Made by a program: the position numbers and the translations under genes | In this document: positions 1 through 8,131 of the stretch, one piece after another | Layout of the letters: each line of letters starts with the position of its first letter | Position numbering within the stretch: the first letter of the stretch is position 1 | The notes under the pieces: model-generated | The model's input: the letters and a program-made list of their open reading frames with translations, nothing else | What the model was told of the DNA's origin: nothing | Databases searched by the model: none | NCBI GenBank assembly: GCA_030656215.1 | Contig: JAUSOD010000086.1 | Coordinates: 1 to 64,000, forward strand | DNA length: 64,000 bases | Direction: 5' to 3' | Origin: Azoarcus sp. | Lineage (GTDB): Bacteria; Pseudomonadota; Gammaproteobacteria; Burkholderiales; Rhodocyclaceae

Positions 1-2270
1 TCCTGGATGTCGCCCATCATCTTCAGCGCGAACTCGGTGGAGAAGATGCAGGTGTTCTGGCCCTTATCCTCTTTCAGGATGTCGGCCTGAACCGTGCCGC
101 GCACGGTCGACAGCGTCCACGCCTTGATCTTCTGCAGTTCGTCCTCGGTCGGCTCACGGCCGTTGTCGGCCTTGAACTTGACCACCTGCTGGTCGAGCGC
201 GGTGTTGAAGTAGAAGGCGAGGATGATCGGCGCCGGGCCGTTGATCGTCATCGACACCGAGGTGGTGGGCGCGCACAGGTCGAAGCCGTCGTACAGCACC
301 TTCATGTCGTCCAGGGTGGCGATGCTGACCCCGGAGTTGCCGATCTTGCCGTAGATGTCCGGACGCGGATCGGGGTCACAACCGTACAGGGTGACCGAGT
401 CGAAGGCGGTCGACAGGCGGTGCGCCGGCATGCCTTCGGAGACGCGCTTGAAGCGGCGGTTGGTGCGGAAGGCATCGCCCTCGCCGGCGAACATCCGGGT
501 GGGGTCCTCACCTTCGCGCTTGAACGCGAACACGCCGGCGGTAAAGGGGAAGGAACCGGGAACGTTCTCCTTCATCAGGAACTTGAGGCTCTCGCCATCG
601 TCCTCGAACGCGGGCAAGGCCACCTTGCGGATCTTGCTGCCCGACAGCGACTGGCTGGTGAGCTGGGTGCGGATTTCCTTGTCGCGGATCTTCACCACGT
701 ATTCGTCGGCGGCGTAAAGCGCCTTGGTGGTCGGCCACTGCTCGAGCAGCTTTTTCGCGGCCGGGGTCAGCTCGCCGTCCTTCCAGTTGATCAGCTCGTC
801 GAAGTGAGCCGGCGGCTTGCCGCACTGCTCGAACAGGCCCTTGGCGATCTTCAGCGACTGGCGCTCGCGGGCGACCCGTGCCTGCTGCTCAATGTGCTTA
901 TGGTAGCCGCGCACCGACTCGGCGATTTCGGCCAGGTAGCGGATACGCTCGGGCGGGACGATCGCGCGCCCCTGGCTCGAGGCCTTGGTGGTCGACAACG
1001 GCAACTTCCCGGGTTTTGCCTTCAAGCCCTTTTCCAGCAATGCCGGGAAGATTGCTTGATAAAGTGCCGTCACCCCGTCGTCGTTGAAGCGCGCGGCCAT
1101 GGTGCCGAACACCGGCATCGCCTCGGTCGGGGTGGTGAATAATTCGCGATTGCGCTGGTACTGCTTGCGCACATCGCGCAGCGCGTCCTCGGAACCCTTG
1201 CGATCGAACTTGTTGATCGCGACGAAGTCGGCGAAGTCGAGCATGTCGATCTTCTCGAGCTGGCTGGCGGCACCGAACTCCGGCGTCATCACGTACAGCG
1301 ACAGATCGACGAAGGGCACGATCGCGGCATTGCCCTGGCCGATGCCGGAGGTTTCGACGATGACCAGGTCAAAGCCTGCCAGCTTGCACGCGGCGATCAC
1401 CTCGGGCAGTGCGGCGGAGACCTCGGAGCCGGTGTCGCGGGTGGCAAGCGAGCGCATGAAGATGTTCTCGTGCTCGATCGCGTTCATGCGGATGCGGTCG
1501 CCCAGCAGCGCACCACCGGTGCGCTTGCGCGAGGGGTCGATCGAAACGATGGCGAGCTTGATCTTGTCGTCCTGGTCGAGACGGAAACGACGCACCAACT
1601 CGTCGGTGAGCGAGGACTTGCCCGCGCCGCCGGTGCCGGTGATCCCCAGGGTCGGCACCGTCTTCTTCGCTGCGGCGTCGATGATCGCCTTGCGCACGTC
1701 GTCACCGTAGCCGCCGTTCTCGAGCGCGGTGATGATGCGCGCGAGCGCGCGGCGGTCACCACCGATCAGTGCCTTGAGCACCGCGTCGGCTTTCTTGGGC
1801 GCGGCGTCGGTCAGGTCGAAGTCGGAACGCTCGACCACACTGTTGATCATGCCCTGCAGACCAAACTTGGCGCCGTCTTCGGGCGAGAACACGTGGGTCA
1901 CGCCGTAGTCGTGCAGCTCGCGGATTTCGGACGGAACGATCACGCCGCCCCCGCCGCCGAACACCTTGATGTTTTCGCCGCCGTTGGCGCGCAGCAGGTC
2001 GATCATGTACTTGAAAAACTCGACGTGACCACCCTGGTAGCTGGTGATGGCGATGCCCTGGACGTCTTCCTGCAGCGCGGCGTTGACGATCTCGCCCACC
2101 GAGCGGTTATGGCCGAGGTGGATCACCTCGGAGCCGGTCGACTGCAGGATGCGGCGCATGATGTTGATCGATGCATCGTGGCCGTCGAACAAGGCGGCCG
2201 CGGTCACGAAGCGCACCTTGTTTTTCGGCTTGTAGGGCGCCAGCTTGTGGGCAACGCTCAAATCGGTCAT
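1..2270 (-). CDS. icmF: fused isobutyryl-CoA mutase IcmF (C-terminus cut by window edge)
   Basis: Adenosylcobalamin-dependent carbon-skeleton mutase fused to its own G-protein chaperone; it interconverts isobutyryl-CoA and n-butyryl-CoA. The 756 visible codons (family about 1,090 residues) start with a B12-binding domain whose cobalamin-ligand histidine is H31 in DGHDAS (29-34). A MeaB-like GTPase follows, with P-loop GTGGAGKSS near 212-220, then the start of the mutase barrel. Where methylmalonyl-CoA mutases have Tyr and Arg for substrate choice, this protein has Phe (F594 in TRMFAG) and Gln (Q738 in KGQNT). That pair is the isobutyryl-CoA signature and argues against a methylmalonyl mutase. 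ATG at 2270 is preceded by GGGGGAGACCGAT. It is divergent from an AraC-type regulator. IcmF proteins can also act on isovaleryl/pivalyl-CoA, which the sequence cannot exclude. Confidence 0.93.
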   Translation of the reverse strand, partial: MTDLSVAHKLAPYKPKNKVRFVTAAALFDGHDASINIMRRILQSTGSEVIHLGHNRSVGEIVNAALQEDVQGIAITSYQGGHVEFFKYMIDLLRANGGENIKVFGGGGGVIVPSEIRELHDYGVTHVFSPEDGAKFGLQGMINSVVERSDFDLTDAAPKKADAVLKALIGGDRRALARIITALENGGYGDDVRKAIIDAAAKKTVPTLGITGTGGAGKSSLTDELVRRFRLDQDDKIKLAIVSIDPSRKRTGGALLGDRIRMNAIEHENIFMRSLATRDTGSEVSAALPEVIAACKLAGFDLVIVETSGIGQGNAAIVPFVDLSLYVMTPEFGAASQLEKIDMLDFADFVAINKFDRKGSEDALRDVRKQYQRNRELFTTPTEAMPVFGTMAARFNDDGVTALYQAIFPALLEKGLKAKPGKLPLSTTKASSQGRAIVPPERIRYLAEIAESVRGYHKHIEQQARVARERQSLKIAKGLFEQCGKPPAHFDELINWKDGELTPAAKKLLEQWPTTKALYAADEYVVKIRDKEIRTQLTSQSLSGSKIRKVALPAFEDDGESLKFLMKENVPGSFPFTAGVFAFKREGEDPTRMFAGEGDAFRTNRRFKRVSEGMPAHRLSTAFDSVTLYGCDPDPRPDIYGKIGNSGVSIATLDDMKVLYDGFDLCAPTTSVSMTINGPAPIILAFYFNTALDQQVVKFKADNGREPTEDELQKIKAWTLSTVRGTVQADILKEDKGQNTCIFSTEFALKMMGDIQ

Positions 2271-2404
2271 ATCGGTCTCCCCCGAGGTTATTGGGTCTAT
2301 ACGGCATGTTAGAAGCCTGACGGCCCGATTGCCATTGCCGTTAGCGACGCCTATCGTGCAAAATCCGCCAAACGTACGCTCATGCCTGCAGGCAAGCTGT
2401 TCCA
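2271..2404. promoter_or_regulatory. divergent promoter region icmF / araC-type regulator
   Basis: The 134 bp between the divergent starts must hold both promoters. I could not pick a convincing -35/-10 pair on either strand, which fits activator-dependent (AraC-type) promoters. A short direct repeat GCCATTGCCATTGCCG-like tract lies near 2329-2342. Assignment as regulatory rests on gene orientation only. Confidence 0.4.
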
Positions 2405-3496
2405 ATGCCCGAATCCCCTTCACCGAATCCACCACCCGTCCGCCACACCAGCAGAATCAGCGCCACTGTTGCGATGGGCTTCGTCAGCGGCATGCTGTCG
2501 GGACTGCGCCAGCAGCAGCGCGATCCGGCGCCACTGCTCGCCGCAGCCGGCATCGACCTTGCAGACCCCGCCAGCCGGATAGCCGTGGATCGTTACGCCC
2601 TTCTGTACAACCTGACCGTTACTGAACTCGAAGATGAAGGCTTCGGCCTGTTCTCGCAGAAAATGCCGCCGGGCTCGTTCGAGTTCCTGTGCCGCGGCAT
2701 GCTCGGTGCGCCCACGCTCATGGATGCGCTGTGCCGGGCAAGCCGCTTCCTGCGCATCGTGCTGCCCGACCTGGCCGTCGGCATCGGCCGCGACGGCCAG
2801 CGCGCCACCCTGAGCATCACCGAAACCCGGCCACTGACCCAACAACGCGACGATCCCGGCCGGGTGTTCGCGCTCGAATGGCTGCTGCGCCTGATCCATG
2901 GCGTGGCATGCTGGTTCGTCGGCCGTGGGCTTGCGCTCGATGCGGTGAGCTTCCCCTACCCTCGCCCGCCCCACGCCGACGACTATGCGCTGGTCTATAC
3001 CGAACACTCCAGCTTCGACGCCGACACCCTGAGCGCACGATTCCAGGCCAACCTGCTCGATCTGCCGCTGCGCCGCGACGAGGCCGCACTTGGTGCCTTT
3101 CTCGAAGGGGCGCCGGGCAAGATCACCATGCTTTACCGCCGCGACCGGGAGATGGTGTTCCGGGTGCGCGACCTGCTGCGCGACGCCTTGCCCAACAACC
3201 TCTCCCTCGACGAGATCGCTATCCGCCTGCATGTTTCGCCACGCACCCTCGCACGCCGCCTGGGAGAAGAGGGCTCAAGCTTTCGCGCAATCAAGGATGC
3301 CACCCGGCGCGACATCGCCTATTCCCGCCTGACCAAGACGCGGCAAGCGATCGCGCTGCTCGCGGCCGACCTCGGCTACGCCGATCCGTCCGCGTTCTAC
3401 CGCGCCTTCGTCAGCTGGTCGGGGATGTCGCCGGAGCGGTATCGGAACCGCCTCGCCGGCGAAATCCCTCCCCCTGCAAGAGATCCCGACCGCTAA
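2405..3496 (+). CDS. AraC/XylS-family transcriptional regulator
   Basis: A 363-residue DNA-binding regulator. The N-terminal two thirds (about 20-215) resemble the arabinose-binding-like domain found in OruR/ArgR-type AraC proteins. The C-terminal AraC double helix-turn-helix runs from about 245 to 345, with the second-helix core YADPSAFYRAFVSWSGMSPERYR typical of the family (written here as positions about 320-342). It is divergent from icmF, so the simplest inference is control of icmF and possibly of its own gene, with an acyl-CoA or short-chain acid pathway metabolite as signal. No ligand can be read from the sequence. The ATG at 2405 has only a weak ribosome site, and an in-frame ATG lies 23 codons further in. 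Confidence 0.85.
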   Translation: MPESPSPNPPPVRHTSRISATVAMGFVSGMLSGLRQQQRDPAPLLAAAGIDLADPASRIAVDRYALLYNLTVTELEDEGFGLFSQKMPPGSFEFLCRGMLGAPTLMDALCRASRFLRIVLPDLAVGIGRDGQRATLSITETRPLTQQRDDPGRVFALEWLLRLIHGVACWFVGRGLALDAVSFPYPRPPHADDYALVYTEHSSFDADTLSARFQANLLDLPLRRDEAALGAFLEGAPGKITMLYRRDREMVFRVRDLLRDALPNNLSLDEIAIRLHVSPRTLARRLGEEGSSFRAIKDATRRDIAYSRLTKTRQAIALLAADLGYADPSAFYRAFVSWSGMSPERYRNRLAGEIPPPARDPDR

Positions 3497-3606
3497 GCGT
3501 GCCAGATCGGGCGGAAATCGCAGCCCTCAGGGAAATCGCAGCCCACACTCCCGACCGGCGGATATTTTTGGTTTCGGCTCCAAATACTGCAGGCTGGGCT
3601 CGGCAG

Positions 3607-3618
3607 GTTAACGTTAAC
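3607..3618. repeat. perfect palindrome GTTAACGTTAAC
   Basis: A 12-bp perfect palindrome, itself a duplicated GTTAAC, lies 120 bp before the hybrid kinase ATG in an otherwise featureless 241-bp gap. It could be an operator for the kinase/response-regulator pair; nothing else supports a specific factor. Confidence 0.4.
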
Positions 3619-3737
3619 GTCAACATCGGGCACACTATCGGGTGGTGGTGAAGGCAAGTCCGGATTTCAGCGGAGTGTCGAACCATGGCACCATTCATTC
3701 GACAACAACAATCCCGTAGCCCGGAGACAGCCTGCCC

Positions 3738-5789
3738 ATGGCGCAACCCGCCGAACCCTCACTGACGCCGGAACAGCGGCGGCGCTACGACCTGCTGCTG
3801 GCCGGGCTCGACCTGCTCGACCAAGCCATTGCCGTGTTCGACGCCACCCCGAAGCTGGTGACCTGGAACAAGGCCATGTTGCGCCTGCTCGATTTCCCCG
3901 AGTCCATGGTCAGGGTCGGCACGCCGTTCGAGGACTTCGTCCGCTTCAATGCCGAACGCGGCGAGTATGGTCCGGGCGACATCGATACGCTGGTGCTCGA
4001 AAGGGTAGCCTCGGCACGGGCCTTCCAGCCGCACTACATCGAGCGCGCACGGCCCAACGGCAAGGTGCTGGCAATCCGCGGTGTACCTATCCCCAACCTC
4101 GGCTTCGTCTCGCTATGGACCGACATCACCGAGCAACGGCGCTACGAGGCCGTCATTCAGCAGCAGAATGCCCAGCTCGAGGCGCGGGTTCGTGAGCGGA
4201 CCGCCGAACTGGAGCAAGCCAACGCCCGCCTCGAGCAGGCCAAGCGCGAGGTCGACCAGATTGCCAGCGCCCTGCGCCTGAGCGAGGAGCGCCTGCGCCT
4301 GATCCTCGACGCCATCCCCGCGCTGATCGCCCATGTGGATGCCGGCCAGCGCTACCGCTTTGCCAATCGCAGCTACGCCGAGTGGTTCGGACTGAGCAAG
4401 GAAAACATCGTCGGCCGCAGCATCGCGGAAGTGTTCGGCCCCGAAGCCTACGCAGCGGTGATGCCCCACCTCGAGGAAGCGACCAACGGCGAACGCGTCA
4501 GCTACGAGTATGCGCGCAAGAACGCAGAAGGACGCACGGTGCACGCGCGTAGCGTGGTGGTGCCGGACGTATCGGTGGAGGGCGGCTTCCAGGGCTATTT
4601 CGTGCTGTCGATCGACATCACCGAGCAGAAGGCCAACCAGGCGGCCTTGATCCAGGCGCAGAAGATGGAGGCGGTTGGTCAGCTCACCGGCGGGCTCGCC
4701 CACGACTTCAACAACCTGCTCACCATCATCATCGGCAACCTGTCCGCGCTGCAGGGTCAGCTTGGTGGCGGACCAGGAGCCAGCCATGTCGACCCGGCGC
4801 TACAGGCGGCGCGACGCGGCGCCGAGCTGATCCGGCGTCTGCTCACCTATTCACGCCGCCAGCCGCTGGAGCCGACCAGCGTCGAGGTCGGCGTGCTGGT
4901 GCACAACATGTCGCACCTGCTGGTGCGCTCGCTCACCGAGACGATCAAGGTTCGCCTGCGCCTGCCGGGCGAGCCCCTGTTTGCCCTGGTTGACCCGCAC
5001 CAGCTCGAGAACGCCTTACTCAATCTTGCCCTCAACGCCCGCGACGCGATGCCCGAAGGCGGTGAGCTCACCATCGCCGTCAGCGAACGCGAACTCGACG
5101 AATACGTCGCCCGGCTGGTTCAGGTACCCCCTGGTGCTTACGTGCAGATCGACGTCACCGACACCGGTGCCGGCATCGAGGAAGATCTGCTGCAGCGGGT
5201 GTTCGAACCCTTCTTCACCACCAAACCCTTTGGCAGTGGCAGCGGGCTCGGGCTGTCGATGGTCTACGGTTTCGTGCGCCAGTCGGGGGGCAATATTCGC
5301 GTGGTCAGCTCCCCAGGAAAGGGCACCAACGTGCGCTTCGTCCTGCCCAGGGTGCACGCCCCGGATGAGGTCGCAGTTCAGATCGAGCGTACCACTACCG
5401 CGCCGCGTATCAGCCATGGACCGGTTTTGCTGGTCGAGGACGAACCTGAAGTGCGCAAAGTGATCCGACTGCAACTCACCGCGCTCGGCCATACTGTTAT
5501 CGAAGCCGAGAACGGCATGGAGGCGCTGCCGCTGCTCGAGAACATCGAGGACATTGCCTTGCTGGTCAGTGATACCGTGATGCCTGGCGGCATCGGCGGA
5601 CGCGAGCTTGCCGCGCGCGCGCGCGCCTTGCGCCCCGACCTGCCCATCCTGCTGATTACCGGCTACGCCAGCGCGGAGTCGGAAAATGACCCCACCGCAG
5701 CCGACATCCCCGTGCTGCGCAAACCTTTCGATCAGGCGGCCCTGGCTGCCGCCCTCAACGAGCTCGACCCGCCCGAGGAGACCCGCTGA
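3738..5789 (+). CDS. hybrid sensor histidine kinase (PAS-PAS-HisKA-HATPase-REC)
   Basis: A 683-residue sensor with no obvious membrane segment, so probably cytoplasmic. Order: PAS fold (about 20-130), a Glu/Arg-rich coiled coil (135-185), a second PAS (190-300), a HisKA dimerisation helix with phospho-accepting H322 in GLAHDFNN, the HATPase domain (about 430-540; GSGSGLGLSM glycine box), and a C-terminal receiver with D612 in SDTVMPG. The AHDFNN form of the H-box is typical of hybrid kinases of the PAS_7 type. The stop codon is separated by one base from the ATG of the response regulator downstream, so the two are co-translated partners. The signal is unknown. The internal receiver could be a phosphate sink or an extra control point rather than a relay step, since no Hpt domain is visible. 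Confidence 0.9.
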   Translation: MAQPAEPSLTPEQRRRYDLLLAGLDLLDQAIAVFDATPKLVTWNKAMLRLLDFPESMVRVGTPFEDFVRFNAERGEYGPGDIDTLVLERVASARAFQPHYIERARPNGKVLAIRGVPIPNLGFVSLWTDITEQRRYEAVIQQQNAQLEARVRERTAELEQANARLEQAKREVDQIASALRLSEERLRLILDAIPALIAHVDAGQRYRFANRSYAEWFGLSKENIVGRSIAEVFGPEAYAAVMPHLEEATNGERVSYEYARKNAEGRTVHARSVVVPDVSVEGGFQGYFVLSIDITEQKANQAALIQAQKMEAVGQLTGGLAHDFNNLLTIIIGNLSALQGQLGGGPGASHVDPALQAARRGAELIRRLLTYSRRQPLEPTSVEVGVLVHNMSHLLVRSLTETIKVRLRLPGEPLFALVDPHQLENALLNLALNARDAMPEGGELTIAVSERELDEYVARLVQVPPGAYVQIDVTDTGAGIEEDLLQRVFEPFFTTKPFGSGSGLGLSMVYGFVRQSGGNIRVVSSPGKGTNVRFVLPRVHAPDEVAVQIERTTTAPRISHGPVLLVEDEPEVRKVIRLQLTALGHTVIEAENGMEALPLLENIEDIALLVSDTVMPGGIGGRELAARARALRPDLPILLITGYASAESENDPTAADIPVLRKPFDQAALAAALNELDPPEETR

Positions 5790-5790
5790 C

Positions 5791-6516
5791 ATGCACAGCC
5801 TCAAGCCCGAGACCGGAACACCGAAAATATTCGTGGTCGAAGATGAGCCCGAAATCGGACGCCTGATCTGCAGCAGCCTCGAGGAGTACGGGTTCCGCTG
5901 CGAGCACCTGGCCACTGGCCGGCAACTGCTGGCGCGCGCCCGCCAGGTGGCCCCCGACCTGTGCATCGTCGACCTCGGCCTGCCCGACATGGACGGCATG
6001 CAGGTGGTGCGCGAACTGCAGGACGGCAGCCCGTGCGCGGTACTGATCCTTACCGGGCGCAACGACGTCACCGACCGCGTGCTCGGCCTCGAGCTCGGTG
6101 CCGACGATTACATCGTGAAGCCCTTCGAGCCTCGCGAGCTGGTCGCCCGGGTGCGCTCCATCCTGCGCCGTTACCAGCGTGCCGCCCCGGCAGAACCCGC
6201 CGAGCGGAGCATTGCGAGTTTCGCGAGCTGGCGCTTCGACAGCAACCAGCACACCCTGATTGCAGCCGACGGCAGCGAAACCAGCCTGTCGTCGGCCGAG
6301 GCAGGTCTGCTCACCGCCTTGCTGCGGCGCCCAAACAAGATCCTGTCGCGCGAGCAACTGCTCGGCGAACGCGATGTCGACCCCTTCGACCGCAGCATCG
6401 ACGTGCGCATCTCGCGCCTGCGGCGCAAGCTCGACGACGACCCGCAGAACCCGAAACTGATCAAGACGGTGTATGGCGCGGGCTATTTGTTTTCATGTCA
6501 GGTCAGCTGGGAATAA
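5791..6516 (+). CDS. OmpR/PhoB-family response regulator
   Basis: A 241-residue two-component regulator: receiver domain 11-125 with acidic pocket E18/D19, phospho-acceptor D61 (VDLGLPDMDG) and K110 (VKPFEPREL), then a winged-helix DNA-binding domain (about 140-235; RSIDVRISRLRRKL motif). The ATG at 5791 is one base past the stop of the hybrid kinase. A longer in-frame reading upstream overlaps the kinase and is not needed. Target genes are unknown. The neighbouring acyl-CoA genes are on other transcripts, so no pathway can be assigned. Confidence 0.9.
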   Translation: MHSLKPETGTPKIFVVEDEPEIGRLICSSLEEYGFRCEHLATGRQLLARARQVAPDLCIVDLGLPDMDGMQVVRELQDGSPCAVLILTGRNDVTDRVLGLELGADDYIVKPFEPRELVARVRSILRRYQRAAPAEPAERSIASFASWRFDSNQHTLIAADGSETSLSSAEAGLLTALLRRPNKILSREQLLGERDVDPFDRSIDVRISRLRRKLDDDPQNPKLIKTVYGAGYLFSCQVSWE

Positions 6517-6661
6517 GGGAAGACAGAGCGGTCCGCCCCCACCCCCGCCACTGGCCACACCGAGACCGACTTTCCCGCCCATCGGTGCTGAAGCCGCTGC
6601 GGGCAAGCAGGAAGATCTCGTTATAATTATGGATTCTTAATTCAGTTTCAGGAGCCTCGTC

Positions 6662-7141
6662 ATGTCCCAGCGTCCGTTCAAGATCCTCGGCATCCAGCAA
6701 ATCGCCATCGGCGGTCCGAGCAAGGAAAAACTGCGAACCCTCTGGGTGGACATGCTCGGACTCGAAGTCACCGGCAATTTCGTCTCCGAGCGCGAGAACG
6801 TGGACGAGGACATCTGCGCGATGGGCACCGGTCCGTTCAAGGTCGAAGTCGATCTGATGCAGCCGCTCGACCCGGAGAAGAAGCCCGCCGTTCACACCAC
6901 CCCGCTCAACCACGTCGGTCTGTGGGTGGACGATCTGCCGCAAGCAGTGGAGTGGTTGAGCGCCAATGGCGTGCGCTTTGCACCGGGCGGCATCCGCCGC
7001 GGCGCTGCGGGCTTCGACATCACCTTTCTGCACCCGAAGGGCAACGAGGAGTTTCCGATTGGTGGCGAAGGCGTACTGGTGGAACTGGTACAGGCACCGG
7101 CCGAAGTGGTCGACGCCTTTGCCCGCCTGGCTTCCGCCTGA
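6662..7141 (+). CDS. VOC-family protein, probable methylmalonyl-CoA epimerase-like
   Basis: A 159-residue vicinal-oxygen-chelate protein with two beta-alpha-beta-beta-beta modules. The second module has the metal-ligand His in [11 protein letters not shown] (about 80-90), and the C-terminal ligand Glu lies in [10 protein letters not shown], just like methylmalonyl-CoA epimerases. The first-module ligand His is replaced by Gln (GIQQIAI, about 11-17). Its place in a window containing propionyl-CoA carboxylase and two B12 mutases makes an epimerase role attractive, since no other epimerase candidate is visible, but the His-to-Gln change leaves a lactoylglutathione-lyase-like or non-catalytic role open. 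Good ribosome site (CAGGAG, 9 bases before the ATG). Confidence 0.7.
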   Translation: MSQRPFKILGIQQIAIGGPSKEKLRTLWVDMLGLEVTGNFVSERENVDEDICAMGTGPFKVEVDLMQPLDPEKKPAVHTTPLNHVGLWVDDLPQAVEWLSANGVRFAPGGIRRGAAGFDITFLHPKGNEEFPIGGEGVLVELVQAPAEVVDAFARLASA

Positions 7142-7159
7142 GCCCCCCGCCTGCCGCAA

Positions 7160-8026
7160 TCAGCGCGCGGCGACGCTGAAGGTGTCGCACGCGCGCAGGC
7201 TGCCCATCTTCAGCCCGACCTGGAACCAATGCACCCGCTGCGCCGCGGTGCCGTGGGTAAAACTGTCGGGCACCGCGTAGCCCCGGGCCTGCTTCTGCAT
7301 GCGGTCGTCACCGATCGCCGCGGCTGCACCGAGCGCCTCCTGCACGTCGCCCACCTCCAGCACCTGCCGCGATCGATCGGCGTGGTGGGCCCAGACCCCG
7401 GCAAGACAGTCGGCCTGCAATTCCAGTTTGATCGACATAAGATTGCCTTCGCGCTCCGACAGCCGCTGCCGCGCATCCTGCACCTTGCCCGAGATGCCCA
7501 GCAGGTTCTGCACGTGATGGCCGACTTCGTGGGCGATCACGTAGGCCTGGGCAAAGTCGCCTGGCGCACGGAAGCGATCGCGCAAGTCGTTAAAAAATGA
7601 CAAATCAAGATAGACCTTGCCATCAGCCGGACAGTAGAAGGGCCCCATTTCCGCCTGCCCCAGGCCACATGCGCTGCGGGTGGCACCGGTGAACAGCACC
7701 AGACGCGGCTCCTGATACGGACGACCTGTCCCCTCGAAGAGCGCGCCCCACGTGTCCTCGGTATCGGCCAGAACCATGGACGCGAAACGGGCAAGCTCGT
7801 CTTCGGCCGGCGACCGGGCCGCCCCCTGACGGTCCGCCACCGCGGCGGGCGGCTGGCTCGGGCCGGCGGTATCGAGCACCACGGCCGGATCGATGCCGAA
7901 ATACATCGCGACCAACGCCAGCACGATGGTTCCGATACCGATTCGGCCGCGACCGCCCAAGCCTTGGCGGCCCTGTCCACGCCGGTCCTCGACGTTGTTG
8001 CTTTCCCTGCCCTTGTCGAACCGCAT
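7160..8026 (-). CDS. ypfJ: neutral zinc metallopeptidase, YpfJ/KPN family
   Basis: A 288-residue membrane-anchored peptidase. A basic, Gly-rich N-terminus (1-28) precedes one membrane helix (about 30-50), then a catalytic domain with zinc motif HEVGH at 166-170. The sequence matches the bacterial YpfJ family in its R(S/T)ACG and FYCP segments (about 117-133). Active site presumably faces the periplasm. Start at 8026 is supported by GAGGAG eight bases upstream. It ends 18 bp from the end of the convergent VOC gene. Physiological substrate is not known for the family. Confidence 0.9.
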   Translation of the reverse strand: MRFDKGRESNNVEDRRGQGRQGLGGRGRIGIGTIVLALVAMYFGIDPAVVLDTAGPSQPPAAVADRQGAARSPAEDELARFASMVLADTEDTWGALFEGTGRPYQEPRLVLFTGATRSACGLGQAEMGPFYCPADGKVYLDLSFFNDLRDRFRAPGDFAQAYVIAHEVGHHVQNLLGISGKVQDARQRLSEREGNLMSIKLELQADCLAGVWAHHADRSRQVLEVGDVQEALGAAAAIGDDRMQKQARGYAVPDSFTHGTAAQRVHWFQVGLKMGSLRACDTFSVAAR

Positions 8027-8084
8027 GTCAGGCTCCTCAGCGTGCTGAAGCTCCCATCATCCCTTCTCGCGCAGCCGCGTCAAC

Positions 8085-8116
8085 TGCAACGGGCCCGCCG
8101 AGGCGGGCCCGTTGCA
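8085..8116 (-). terminator. perfect 15-bp hairpin after kamA-type gene
   Basis: Arms 8085-8099 and 8102-8116 are exact reverse complements (core ACGGGCCCGCC) with a two-base centre. It starts 16 bp past the stop at 8132. There is no T-tract on either strand, so it may stop or stabilise the transcript rather than act as a textbook intrinsic terminator. Confidence 0.6.
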
Positions 8117-8131
8117 CCGATAAGGGCGAAA

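Noticed and set aside
8085-8116. Classical intrinsic terminator
   Set aside because: The hairpin is perfect but no T-tract follows on either strand, so I list it only as a terminator-like hairpin.
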